From contig NC_135170.1 in NCBI RefSeq assembly GCF_041146795.1, positions 36,104,159 to 36,168,158 of the forward strand: a stretch of DNA of 64,000 bases, given 5' to 3'. The notes under the pieces were generated by a model. It searched no databases. It worked only from the letters and a program-made list of their open reading frames with translations, and had not been told where the DNA came from. Below are positions 30,825-42,972 of this stretch, one piece after another. Each line of letters starts with the position of its first letter. The stretch's first letter is position 1. Position numbers and translations under genes: made by a program. The DNA comes from Maylandia zebra (lineage: Eukaryota; Chordata; Actinopteri; Cichliformes; Cichlidae).

Positions 30825-31470
30825 TCTTTTAATGCTATAATGCTATTTGATCCTGTGAAATCTAAGGTCTCTAATCAGAAGTACCTGACTCCGTGGTATA
30901 ATTCTCAAACACGTAGCCTAAAGCAGATGACTCGTAAGCTGGAGAGGAAATGGCGTGTCACAAATTTAGAGGATCATCATTTAGCCTGGAGAAATAGTTT
31001 GCTGCTTTATAAGAAAGCCCTCCGCAAAGCCAGAACATCTTACTATTCATCACTGATTGAAGAAAATAAGAACAACCCCAGGTTTCTCTTCAGCACTGTA
31101 GCCAGGCTGACAAACAGTCAGAGCTCTGTTGAGCCAACCATCCCTTTAACGTTAACTAGTAATGACTTCATGAACTTCTTCACAAATAACATTTTTATCA
31201 TTAGAGAAAAAATTACCAATAATCATCCCACAGATGTAATATTATCTACAGCTACTCTTAGTACCATTGATGTTAAGTTAGACTCTTTTTCTCCAATTGA
31301 TGTTTCTGAGTTAACTTCAATAATTACTTCCTCCAAACCATCAACGTGTCTTTTAGACCCCATTCCTACAAAACTGCTCAAAGAAGTCCTGCCATTAATC
31401 AGTGCTTCGATTTTCTTAAATAGAGTATCAAGTACTGCTGTAATGCAGAAATGCACTGTCTTTAGTCTGG
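30825..31470 (+). mobile_element. L2/Maui-like LINE, ORF2 middle segment
   Basis: An open frame of about 200 codons matches the region between endonuclease and RT: LKQMTRKLERKWRVTNLEDH, LLYKKALRKARTSYYSSLI, SKPSTCLLDPIPTKLLKE. It ends abruptly, before the RT. It is the best reference here for the L2 parts at 50480 and 59480. Confidence 0.8.
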
Positions 31471-31539
31471 TTTTATTTTATTTGAAAAATCTTGTACTTA
31501 TTTTTTTATTATTATTATTTGTTTTCCATTAAAATGATA

Positions 31540-31642
31540 TTAGATTAGATAGAACTTTATTAATCCCTCGGGTGGGTTCCTCTGGGAAATTCGATTTCCA
31601 AAAAAGCACAGCACCGACAGAAGTTACAGAGTTACAGAATAT

Positions 31643-31694
<52 letters not shown>

Positions 31695-33070
31695 AATACA
31701 GAGACAATATAAATAAAATATACAAAGGGGATAAATAGAATAAATAGGAATAAAAAATAAAAATACAAGTGAATTGCACATTTCAAGTATTGAGTCTATT
31801 GCACTGTTGACTATTTACAAAAAGTATTGCACAAGGTATTGTACAGTGAGGTGAAGAGGCACTACAGCTTAGTTGTTCCCCTCCTTTGTCCTCCTGTTTC
31901 CCCTCCCTCTCCCCTCCAGAGAGGAGTTAAACAGTCTGATGGCGTGTGGGACAAAGGAGTTTTTAAGTCTGTTAGTTCTTGTCTTTGGGAGAAGCAACCT
32001 GTCACTGAACAGACTCTTCTGATTGTTTATGGCCGTGTGCAGAGGATGCCCAGCATTGTCCATAATGTCCATCAGTTTCTTTAATGTCCTTTTCTCTGCC
32101 ACTGTCACCAGAGTGTCCAGCTTCATGCCGACCACAGAGCTAGCCTTCCTGATCAGTTTCTCCAGCCTGGATGAGTCCTTCTTTGCTGTGCTGCTCCCCC
32201 AGCACACCACAGCATAGAAAAGTACTCCAGCAACCACCGACTGGTAAAACATCCTCAGGAGCTTCCTGCAGATGTTAAAAGACCTCAGCCTCCTGAGGAA
32301 GTACAGTCGGCTTTGGGCTTTTTTATACAGGTGCTCTGTGTTGCATGACCAGTCCAGTTTATTGTCCACCCACAGCCCGAGGTACTTGTACTTGTTGACC
32401 ACCTCCACCTCCTCCCCCTCTATCTGAACCGGCAGTGGACCTGCTCTGGACCTCCCGAAGTCCACAACCAGTTCCTTAGTCTTTGAGGTGTTGAGTTGCA
32501 GGTGGTTTGTGTGACTCCATGCGACAAAGTTCCTCACCAGACTTCTGTACTCTTCCTGATCATCCCAGATACACCCCATGATGGCTGTGTCATCTGCAAA
32601 CTTCTGAATGTGGCATAATTCAGAGTTGTAGCAGAAGTCAGAGGTGTACAGGGTGAAGAGAAGAGGGGACAGCACAGTTCCCTGTGGTGCTCCTGTGCTG
32701 CTGACCACAGTGTCAGACGTGATGTCCTTCAGCCTGACGTACTGTGGTCTGTCGGTGAGGTAGTCGGAGATCCAAGCGACCAGGCAGGGGTCCACCTCCA
32801 TCCTGTTCAGTTTTTCTTGAAGCATACAGGGCCGGATGGTATTAAAGGCACTGGAAAAGTCAAGAAACAGGATCCTGACCGTGCCTTTTCCCCCATCCAG
32901 GTGTGAGTGGGCTCTGTGTAGGAGGTACAGGATGGCATCCTCCACTCCGACACCCGCCTTGTATGCAAACTGTAGTGGGTCCTGGGCATGTTGTACCTGT
33001 GGTCGGAGGAGGTTGAGGAAGAGCCGCTCTAGAGTCTTCATAAGATGTGACGTCAGTGCCACCGGTCGGA
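31540..33070 (-). mobile_element. Rex1-like LINE, 5'-truncated, 397-codon RT frame
   Basis: Minus frame 33062-31869 with ALTSHLMKTLERLFLNLL, FLDFSSAFNTI, GAPQGTVLSPLLF, FADDTAIMG (catalytic DD), and thumb YKYLGLWVDNKLDWS. The 3' UTR holds TA/CA microsatellites (31642-31692) and ends as GGGATTAATAAAGTTCTATC, the same as the plus copy at 11698-12335. No endonuclease. Confidence 0.88.
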
Positions 33071-33395
33071 AGTCATTCAGCTCATTGGGCCGGTTCTTTT
33101 ATATACCACCCATTAAAAAGATTCAAAATACAGTTTCAAACAGTAGTAACTGAATATATACTTATAGCAATCTACTCTTCATTTTTGATTATATTAACTA
33201 CAAAAAAAGTTTAGCTAGCCAAACAACAACTTTAGCTGAGTATAAGCTAACATTATACCAGCTAATGTTAGACTCCAGTATGCTAAATACTAAACTTCTA
33301 AGAAACAGTTTAATTATTCTCAAATTGTATTAGCAATTATTTGCGTCAGAGTCCAACAACATTAGATCCACTTCAAATAATTTTTCACCAACGCT

Positions 33396-33970
33396 TGTAA
33401 CAGAGGCTAACAGCAGCCAACAGAGTGTAACAGCAGCTAACAGAGGCTAACAGCAGCCAAAAGAGGGTAACAGCAGCTAACAGCAGCCAAAAGAGTGTAA
33501 CAGCAGCTAACAGAGGCTAACAGCAGCCAACAGAGTGTAACAGCAGCTAACAGAGGCTAACAGCAGCCAAAAGAGGGTAACAGCAGCTAACAGCAGCCAA
33601 AAGAGTGTAACAGCAGCTAACAGAGGCTAACAGCAGCCAACAGAGTGTAACAGCAGCTAACAGAGGCTAACAGCAGCCAACAGAGTGTAACAGCAGCTAA
33701 CAGAGGCTAACAGCAGCCAAAAGAGGGTAACAGCAGCTAACAGCAGCCAAAAGAGTGTAACAGCAGCTAACAGAGGCTAACAGCAGCCAAAAGAGTGTAA
33801 CAGCAGCTAACAGAGGCTAACAGCAGCCAACAGAGTGTAACAGCAGCTAACAGAGGCTAACAGCAGCCAACAGAGTGTAACAGCAGCTAACAGAGGCTAA
33901 CAGCAGCCAACAGAGTGTAACAGCAGCTAACAGAGGCTAACAGCAGCCAAAAGAGTGTAACAGCAGCTGT
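33396..33970. repeat. Minisatellite: 10-bp unit in 40-bp higher-order blocks
   Basis: About 57 decamers of the type CAGMRSYWAA. The order CAGAGGCTAA CAGCAGCCAA / CAGAGTGTAA CAGCAGCTAA forms 40-bp blocks, sometimes with an AAGAGGGTAA variant and extra 20-bp steps. All frames are stopped by TAA. Confidence 0.95.
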
Positions 33971-33974
33971 GGCG

Positions 33975-34895
33975 AAAACAGCAGCTTTTAAGAAGAAAAG
34001 TTAACTATATCCTCAAAAACTCACCGCAATAGTGAGCTTGTCTCATGTCCTTTCCTGAGTAAATGAAAGCAGATGCTGCACAACCAGCACCAACAGCAGA
34101 GTGACAGCATTCCACAAACAGGGAAAAACTCAGGGTTTGGTCCAAACAGTAGTAGAAACAAGCCAGCTGGCCTTGGCCTTCATGGGGTACAAACCAGATT
34201 TATTGTTTCTGATCTATCTTGGCTGTCTAAAACATGTTTGTCCTATAGCCTCCACCCAGCTAGGATTATGCACCTAAACTGGTTGGAGTAAGAAAACGTT
34301 TCACTGCAATCTGCAGTCTACTGACATCAGGCTGTGAGATTCTACACACTGTAACTGCTGGTAACTTTTTCATGATTTTACTCTAACTGGAAACTAGGAG
34401 CAGACTCAGACATCAAGATACAAGAAAAAACATATTTATTTACAAAGTGAAGCAATGAGGAAGAAGTGAGCGAGCCTGGGAGAGTGACTCTGCCAAAGAG
34501 AAAGGAAGGACCATCAAACTCGCCCCAGAACCCGGCATGTTTTTAGGGTTGTCTTATTTTATATGAATGAACAAATAGTTCTTCTACATTCACATTTGTC
34601 CAGGTTTAATAAGATGTTGTCTGTGCTTTCTATAGATGTGTTGCTTTTGACAGCAGGTTGTTTCTGTTTCCAGCTGTAAATCTTTCTTACAGATATGAAA
34701 ATGTAAACATAACTGTCAAAAAAGACAAAATCATTTTTCATAATGTGAAACTTTTGTTTTGAATTTGCCACTGTTAGGGTTTAAATGAAACTGTGAACAG
34801 ATGTGTTACTCTGATGTCTTCATGGAGTCATGTAACTGTTATGGGTGAAAAGGCAGACCTGTGGAAATGCACTCTGCATGATGCACTCTTTTTCA
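33975..34895. other. Upstream of GIMAP B, no gene recognised
   Basis: No exon supported. An inverted CCAAT box (CTGATTGGTT, 34901-34910) lies just past its end and may belong to the GIMAP B promoter. Confidence 0.35.
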
Positions 34896-34900
34896 GCCTT

Positions 34901-34995
34901 CTGATTGGTTGCTTTGTGCCACACTTCCTGCCCTAGAACAGCTGAAGTGTTGTATGTGAGGAAACGAGCAGCGGATGGTGAAATAGAGGTGAGAT
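34901..34995 (+). promoter_or_regulatory. GIMAP B promoter/leader with blocks shared with GIMAP C
   Basis: The inverted CCAAT CTGATTGGTT is followed by GAAGTGTTGT, GAGGAAAC and TAGAGGTGAGA. The last three recur in order upstream of the GIMAP C ATG (46804-46750, minus). No TATA box is seen. Confidence 0.45.
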
Positions 34996-35021
34996 GGAAA
35001 TTTAAGCAGCCAGATGAAGAC

Positions 35022-36901
35022 ATGGGCAGCACTGAGCCTTCAGAGAGCTCGGTGATGATCAATGAAGATCCAGAGAATGAAGGTGAGGTTGTCCTGCAGG
35101 GATACTCAGGCTGCTGTTTGGCTCAGTTTAGTGTCAGATTAGCTCCAGTCTGCATTCATATCCGAGTGCAGTCAGTGAGAGTTTAGTTTGAAGAATTACT
35201 GCCGAGTAACCAGCTAATAAAATTATTGTAATCACCTTTTATTTCACAGTAAATAATGGACAATCCAAGCATGCTGCATGACAGATGTTCAGTCCTTTGA
35301 GTCAAATCCTTTAAACAACTTCAGTCGTGTCTGAAACTTCAGTTTGTTTTTTCATTTTAATCTGTAAATGCTAACTTGTTAGCATAGTAGGGTTTTCCAT
35401 GAAGGAAAAAAGATTACAGGCCCTATTAGTGATGGTGTTTGTTATGTTAAGTTTCCAAAACCTTTATTAGAAAATAAATCAAATGTATGCAGAGGCCGCA
35501 TTCACAGTGTTGACCCTTCTTCATGCTGAGTATCAGCGCCTGGGCCCAAATAGCCGGAAGACTCCCCAAAGCTTAATCTGACTGAGAATCTGTGATGAGT
35601 CCTTAAAAAGCCCACAAACTGTGCTCATGTTGGAGCTCTGAGGTACAAACAGCTCTCGACCAATCCGGATCTGACCCAGAAGCTGCATGGAGAAGCTTCA
35701 ACACTGAATCCAGACTGTTTGCACATATTTGATTGATCTGCCGAGAAAAGTCTTTGAAACTAAAATATTTCCGATTGTTTTCACTTCATCGTGAATGAAT
35801 GAATTTAGATGCATTTTTATTTTTGTGCGTATATCGAATTATTAAGTTTCCATGTGTGCACTATTACATGCATATCGATGTCAGTGCAGCACGTGGCCTA
35901 TGAAGGTCATTCGAAATGTCTCTTTGAGAAAACTGCTCATGAATTTGTGGTCAGCGGATGCATTTTGGGGTAAAGTGATTCCACAGTTAGACACAAGAGT
36001 GGGACTTTTCTCACATGCAAACCTTTTTGTAACAGATGAGCAGGAGCTTCCAGAGCTGAGGATCGTCCTGTTCGGGAGGACGACGGTTGGGAAAAGTACG
36101 CTAGGAGGCATCATCCTGGGGGACAGTGCTGCATTCACGTTGAGCGATCCTCATGGAGAGCGCACAAAGACCTGCCACGTGGAAAGAAAGACAGACTCTG
36201 ACAGTCACAGCGTGGTTGTTGTGGACACTCCGGGTCTGTTTAAAATGGGATCAAGTGAAGAGGACGTGGTGAAAGAGATCAAGTGGGCCACTGAAAACGT
36301 TGAACCTGGTCCTCATGTGTTCCTGTTGGTGGAAAGGCTCAAAATCATCACATCTGAAGAGTTAAAAGCACTGCAGGTTTTTGAACGCACTTTTGGCAAA
36401 CGTGCAGTGGCCTACGTTACGGTGGTGTTCACCCACAAAAACGATCCGAGAGGGAACGAAGCTGACATAAAAGAGGGCATGAAAGACAATGAGCACCTCA
36501 GGGAACTGATTGAACGGTGCCAGTGGAGATATTTTATTTTTAACATTGCTGACAGGAGCCCTGTTCAAGTCACCGAGCTGCTGGAGAAGATAACTCAGGA
36601 GAGACAAGATTACTCGGACTTCTTCTACACGCCTCAGATGCTCCAGGCGGCTGAAAAAGCTGCGAACGAGGAGCGAAGCAAAGACGACCGCAGGAGGAAA
36701 GCATCAGAAAACAGACTGGCTATTCTTGAGAAGAGCGGATTGTTGGGAATATTTCTCGGGAGTGTTGTTGGGTATTTTAGCTGTGGTGGTGAGCTGACAC
36801 CTACATCAGGAGCTCTACTGGGAGCTTTACTGGGTATGATACTGATAATGGGAATGACATTTTCAGGGATCTGTGTATTCGAGAAATACCATAAAAAGTG
36901 A
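35022..36901 (+). CDS. GIMAP B: AIG1-family GTPase with glycine-rich membrane tail, two exons
   Basis: Exons 35022-35082 and 36036-36901 (927 nt, 308 residues). Donor AAG|GTGAGG and acceptor TTTTTGTAACAG|; the split codon makes Asp21. Exon 1 gives an acidic N-terminus (MGSTEPSESS). AIG1 domain: G1 GRTTVGKS (34-41), G3 DTPG (84-87), conserved box FLLVERLKIITSEEL and FERTFGKRA, G4-like FTHKND (152-157), G5-like FNIADRS. A charged linker (EERSKDDRRRKASEN) leads to two hydrophobic stretches (about 256-303) around the CGGELTPT turn (270-277), probably a membrane hairpin, ending KYHKK. GIMAP C has the same tail. This implies a membrane-anchored GTPase; the compartment is unknown. AATAAA at 37388 may end it. 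Confidence 0.94.
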
Positions 36902-37439
36902 CTTTTCACTCATCTGCAGGGAATCCTGAGCTGGAAACTTTCTAAAGTTACTTATAGCATCAACACAGTGTGACACACTGACACAGCATCTGTGAGAGAG
37001 GGCTGATGCTGCTCTATCTAAAGTCCTGTAAAGACATGGGCGCAGGCCAAAGGGAATATAAAAACCATCCACTGACAAGACACTGCCCCCTGTTGGTAAA
37101 ACAAGCCACAACATGCTGCATGGCCAAAAGCAGCATCTCACAGAAGAACGCAAACAAGTCGACACATGTTAGTCTGTTAATCTACAGAACCAGTCAGACC
37201 TCTGAACAGCGGATCAGGACAAAGCTGCTCAAAGAAACAACCTGCATAGTTATACAAGCACAACATGCAGTGAAATGTGACCTGATGCGCTCCTGTGCAG
37301 AAACAGAGAACATTATAGTAAATACATGCAAAGAGGACATTATGTGCAGTAAGCGAGTGAATTATATACATCAAGTAAATTCAATAGAATAAAACAATCT
37401 GGAAATTTGCAGTTCGAAATTCGAGAATGTACATTGTGA

Positions 37440-37925
37440 GAGTGGGGTGTGAAAGTGAAGCCAGATCAGGATGTGATAACAATGAGTCCTGTCTCAGTCA
37501 CTTATGGTTGATGGAGCTTGGGGGGGCAAAGATAGAAGCTCCTCTTGAGCCTCTCTGTTCTAGCCTGCATGGTGCCTGATTACAGAAGCTGGGACAGTTT
37601 ATTGCTGGATGGGTCCTTCCATATCTGAGCAGCTCTGGTTCAGCATCTTCTGATTTAAATGTCGTGTAGAGGGAAAGCGTTCTGCCGTATGGAGCAGTCT
37701 ACGAAGAGCTTTTTTATCCTTGACACAGCTGGTCTGTGTGAGGATGCTCTCCACAGCGCCTGTAAAGAAAGTCCTGAGGATCTCTGGAGAGACCCTGAGC
37801 TTCTTCAGTTGTCGTAGGTGGTACAGGCGCTGCCTGGCCTTTCTGGACTGCACCTGGATGTGGGCAGACCATGTCAGGTCTGAGCAGATGTGGACACCGA
37901 GATACTTGATGGATTAAAACAATGA
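37440..37925 (-). mobile_element. Rex1-like LINE 3' fragment
   Basis: Minus frame KARQRLYHLRQLKKLRVSPE, FFTGAVESILTQ and LRRLLHTAERF matches the thumb region of the element at 56338-57560. Frameshifted. Confidence 0.75.
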
Positions 37926-37929
37926 TCGG

Positions 37930-39750
37930 CACACAAACTGGTCACACGCTGCCTCCTTGTGGTAACAATTATCATTACATGTCATTACAAACGTGCCTCT
38001 GGCCAAGTCTGTCCATTCATCCATTCATTCTCTTCTGCTTATCCAACAATCCTCACCTTAATTATATCTTCCTCTTAAATGTTGTATCCTTGTCTTATTT
38101 ATACCCCTGCTAGCTTCCATTGTTTTTCTACATATACATAATATTTTTAACTTCTGTTGTTTTGTGTCACTGGGACCTAAATACTTCATCTGTTCCTGTT
38201 CTTATACCTCACGTGTTGGAACAGCAAAGCCCAAAGATCCAAGTTACCCAAAGAAGACAGGAAGAACTGACAGCACGATGCATACAAACCAGGACTATGA
38301 AGCCAGGTGTAGGAACCATTTTGTGATGTTACCTTATGTGTGAAACTTTTTGTGTTTTTACAGTATGGTGTGTTTATGTGACTGTATTTAAGGTAGACAC
38401 ACGTAGTTAATGTCAGGTGTTGTTGGTCGGACGGAGCAAACGGTTTGTGATTTATGTTACGTGATGTTGGATACTGTTGAACAACAAATACAGGAATGTA
38501 TTAAAGATGTTATACAGACAGGATGAGTAGAGTTTCACTGATAACAGTGGCACCGCGTCACCCCAACCATCGAACACCTCCGTGGATTCAAGCGTCGGCT
38601 GAGCCTCTACACCAGGAATATGAACAGACAGAAACTGGGACAACAAAACTCACAACACAAAACACTATAAAAAGTAATAAAATCAAAGACGGGAAAAACA
38701 AACAGCACAATAACGACTAACAAATAGAACTAGAAAGACCAAAAACTCAAAGTGCAGGCTCCAAAACCCAGGAGGAGCTGCCTGGATGTGTGCAGAAAGA
38801 TTCGACCTCAGAACCAAAAGCACAAATCAAAGTACAGGTACGTGCACTCAGAGTGAGCTCAGCGTGTGCAGGGTATCGCTTTCTGTTGTCTGGATTCACT
38901 TATCCTAACCGGAGATCAGGACAACCAGTTATCAGATGGTAAAGTTTCACACGAGAGACCAATGACGCTGATGACTGTGCCGTCAGCAGAGCAGCTGATT
39001 GTTCACAGAAAGAATAAACAAAACATTAGAAAAACATGATGTCGTCACACAGTTTGGTCATAAAGACAGGAGAAGAGCGGCTGTGTTAATAAAGTTTAGC
39101 CTGTTTGAAACCTGGGAGGAGAGCCGAGGAGGAGATTATGGCGAAATCGTGCTTCGTAGCTACGGAGCACTCTGACATCACATGGCCTGCAGAAGCAAAC
39201 ACATGCAATGACGTGTGCATTTACAGTGACGCAGCAGCACTAACAGCGCCAAACAGACGGACGACCTGAACTCAAAGACAAAAGATGACAAACTGACCCA
39301 GGAACCATTATATGCATTTCACTCAGCACCAGTCCAGACCAGCTTCACCAGTAACAGCAACGTGTGCAAATAAAAGACAACAGCAGGTGAAAGTCTTTCA
39401 CACACACAGGTTACAAAGAAGCCTTCGTTTCTTTCAAATATATGCAAACAATTGCAGAAATCATCATATGAACAACTATGTGATTAAATTCTCTGATGAT
39501 AAAGCAGTTTTTTAACGTAAGATTCAGATGTTGCTACAAATCAGCAACATCTGAATCTGTTGTCTGGTGTCCCTCGCCTGAAGCTCTCTGTGAGAGCTGC
39601 TGTTACACTCGTTCCTGCACGCCTTCCTCTAAGTCTGCACAAACACCTTTTCTATTATTTTGAGTGCTCAGTATGCAATCAACTATTAAAGTGATCTAAA
39701 ATCAGTGCAGTCCCCGTGCCATTTGCCAGAACAGCTTTTGTAAACCAAAC
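37930..39750. other. Intergenic, no gene recognised
   Basis: A CCATTCATCCATTCATTC simple tract occurs near 38012. Small frames have no support. Confidence 0.3.
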
Positions 39751-39754
39751 TTTT

Positions 39755-39970
39755 CCAGCTCTCACACTCTGCTGAGGTGGTTTGGGCCTCTGACGGAGAT
39801 GCCTCCTCGGCACCTCCGGAGTGTTCCAAGCATGTCCCAGTGGAAGGACTGGGCAGACCCAGGACACTCTGGACAGATTACATCTCCCAGCCAGCCTGCG
39901 AACGCTGTAGTGCTGCCCTGGATAAGCCTGAGGAGCTGGCTGGGGAGCGGGGAAAAATGGATGGGTGGAG
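39755..39970 (+). mobile_element. Rex3/RTE-like LINE 3' end
   Basis: A degenerate C-terminal frame reads WFGL, then MPPRHLRSVPSMSQWKDWAD with later LRSWLGSGEKWMGG. It ends with GGATGGGTGG, typical of the RTE 3' repeat. A short (TA)n lies at 39981-40008. Confidence 0.65.
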
Positions 39971-40009
39971 TTTTCTAACCGTATATATATATATATATAT
40001 ATATATATC

Positions 40010-41745
40010 CTTTTATAGTTTAAGTAATGTAAAGCCAGTCTGGTGGCCTTATTGATGTAAAAATCAAAACTGAGATCACTGTCAAAATGATACCGAAGTT
40101 CCGACTCGCTCCCTGAGTTTCAGAGAAAAGGATGACAACTATGAACAAATCTGTTTCTGACATTTTGGAACAACAAAAATGTTCCCATGTTGTCTCTGCT
40201 CAGCTCTGAAAACAGACGCCAAGTAGTTCATCTCATCGATGCAGCTCAGCAGCATGACGTGCAGTACTCCCACGCAACATCGCGGTTCGCCTTTGGAGGT
40301 CACCACAGATTTATCAGTAAATTTATATTGTGTGAAATGTATTATTATGCTGCCTATGGCTATTTGAATGTTGTTAGAATTTAATCATTTTTGTGGTGCA
40401 ATAAGCATCTTCTAGTCTAAAACATTAATAACAATATAAATACCATGTTATAGCTGAACAGCACAGCACTGATCCAGTCTATGCACCAAGGTATTCTCAT
40501 TTATTCACACATTTAAGAGGCTTCACAGATGCCATATTACTCAGGTGATGACTCTTCACTGAATATCTAAGATTTGTCTCTAAAGTGTGTTTAAGAGTGT
40601 ACGAAGGGTTTGTAACAGTGCAGACAGGATTTTATGGCTTATAATGCATGAAAATACTAAAATAAACTATCATTTTGATCATCACGTCAACAGTTTCGAA
40701 CGCAGCAGTGAGATCAACAAGAACTGAAACTGAAACTGTCTGTGAGTCACTGCTGATCCTCAGAGCTCTCTCTGTGCTGTGATTGGTTCTTATCGTAAAG
40801 TCTACAAGTTAAAAATATTCATTCAGTTGTTTATAAACATTTTTTCAAATATGTTGATGAGGGATGAAAGAAAAAAGGTCCATAATTATCAATTATCAGT
40901 GGGGTTCTTTTACTGAGTGGTAGCAGCAGCACATTCAAGAGAAACATGGAAAGTTCTAGACTGTAGAGAGCCCCTATCCCCCCCACCCACACCTCCAAAC
41001 CAGATCCTAGAACCAGGTTGAGGTGCTTCCATAGCAGCACTCTGAGCTGTGAACGATACAGGTCAGCCCGTCCAATCTCCCAGAGGAGGACATCTGAGAG
41101 CGTTCTCCTGTGGAGAGCTCCTGGAGCTCAGAGACTATCAGGACACAAAGAGAAGAAGACGTCTGTCTTTCAGCAGGTTATCAAGAACCTACTTCTGTTT
41201 TATTACATGCACGAGGTTATACAAAGGCCACAAGTGAAACGAGTCCGACATGTACAGGAGAATGACCTTTGACCTCTGATCTCGGTCCATCTATGAGACG
41301 GACATGTTCCTCTGCTAACACAGGGAGACGTCTGCAGACACGTCCCACTGTCTGTCTGCATGTTCACATGTGTTTGCTGCTCAAAGGCACAAGGTCAGGA
41401 CTTCCTGCACAAGTTCAGGCACAAAATCCAAAGCAGAGCTGGTACTTAATACAACACACAATAACAATAACAGTCAGACATCATTTAGACTGTTTACCAA
41501 ACTCCTCAGCACGAGCCTGTGGGTTCACATCAGGACAGATGTGACTGTGTTATATGTGCTCATGCTCTGGACTACAGAACATGCTCTAACATATACTGAT
41601 ACAAGAGTACAAATACTGGATTACATGTGTATGTGAGTAGAAATGCTGTCTTACATGCATTAGAATACAGGTAATGGATTATGTTTATATATGTGTTTAC
41701 AACACCAAACTTTTTTACAGCATGTGAAAGTTGAAGCACCTTTCT
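40010..41745. other. Intergenic; L2-like minus remnant at 40680-40930, otherwise nothing recognised
   Basis: 40680-40760 on minus resembles the RT segment (degenerate DLTAAF) of an L2-like LINE. The rest shows no supported exon. Confidence 0.35.
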
Positions 41746-41749
41746 CCAG

Positions 41750-42500
41750 CCACCTAATCGATCTCATCCAGAGATGAAAACTCTTCAGCGTGTTCTGGGT
41801 CTGCTCGCCTCACCCAGGGGGCGTCCAGTCTTCCTGTATTCTGTATGTAGCTTTGATTAATGAACAAGCTCTGTTTTCCAGTTCCCAGTCTTAGATCCCA
41901 GGGAGGTTGAGGTGTGCGATCTCCCTGTGGTTGCAGCACCCCAGCCTGCCAGCCCAGAGACACCCCCTCAGATCTCCATGGGCGAAGGCGTATCAACCAA
42001 GAGTCCTATAACATCCAGAGCCATTAGGAGCTGAGTCTTGGTCACCTCAGTGGAGATGTTTGACTATCTCAGTGACCAGCGAGGGGCGAGTTATCCCCCT
42101 TATCCCCAGACTGGGGATACTACGGAGGTCCTCAAAGCATTCCTTCACCTGCCCGACTTTACCCTCAGTTGAGGTTAACACCATCCTATCCTGCTATACA
42201 CTGTGTGAGCAGAGCACTGCTTTCCCCTTTTTAGTTGGCTGACGGTTTGCTATAAATGCTTCAAGACCAGTTTTTGGTTCAGCCACTGACCGAGCCTTGT
42301 TCTGCTTGTTCTGCCAGTATGTGCAGCTGCCTCCAAGTCCCCAAGCCCAACAGGATCCTTCAGCTTGATGGCTCCCTTCACCTTCGGTGCACACCATCTG
42401 GTTTGGGGATTAACACTACAATAGGCACCAACCATCCGCTCGGACTCCCAGCCTCCCTCAGTATGCCGTCAAAGTTCTGCCAGAGTTGGGATCAGGAAAC
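41750..42500 (-). mobile_element. Degenerate Rex3/RTE-like LINE, region before the RT
   Basis: Minus frames carry VNPQTRWCAPKVKGAIKLK and flanking pieces that fit the RTE segment between endonuclease and RT. Many frameshifts. Confidence 0.5.
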
Positions 42501-42972
42501 AGTCCTGTAAAAGGGCTTTGATTCACGTCCACCTCTTTTTATCCTATTTTAACTGCTTCAGACTCCCAAAAGGAAAGACTGTGAAAGCCAAAATTTGAGA
42601 AATATTATTTGAAGCATCTTGTTGCTTATTTATTGACGTGTGTCTCAAGCAAACCCAGGCTGAACCCTGAACCCTCTCCCTGCACGTACACTGAAGCAAC
42701 AGCAGTAACTAGAAAATATTTAGTTGTTTATGCTGCAAATCGCTGGTTCTGTCTTATGAACTGTTCCTGGAATAGAACATTTAACTGCGTTTGACTCGTT
42801 TTGAAAAGCTCAACCAGTCAGCAGCCGACTGAACAAATAACTTTTAGAATAAAGAACTTTACTCAAAAATAAAGTAAAATACATAAACATACATCTTTAT
42901 GGTTTCTAGACTAGATTTGGTCAGATCAGCGTAAGCAACAAAATCACTGACGCTGTCTGAAATCTATCTGCA

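Noticed and set aside
33396-33970. CRISPR-like array
   Set aside because: Decamers are contiguous without spacers, in a eukaryotic genome.
35852-36035. Start of GIMAP B at 35852
   Set aside because: The frame is open by chance through the intron; the acceptor at 36031-36035 and the exon at 35022 fit better.
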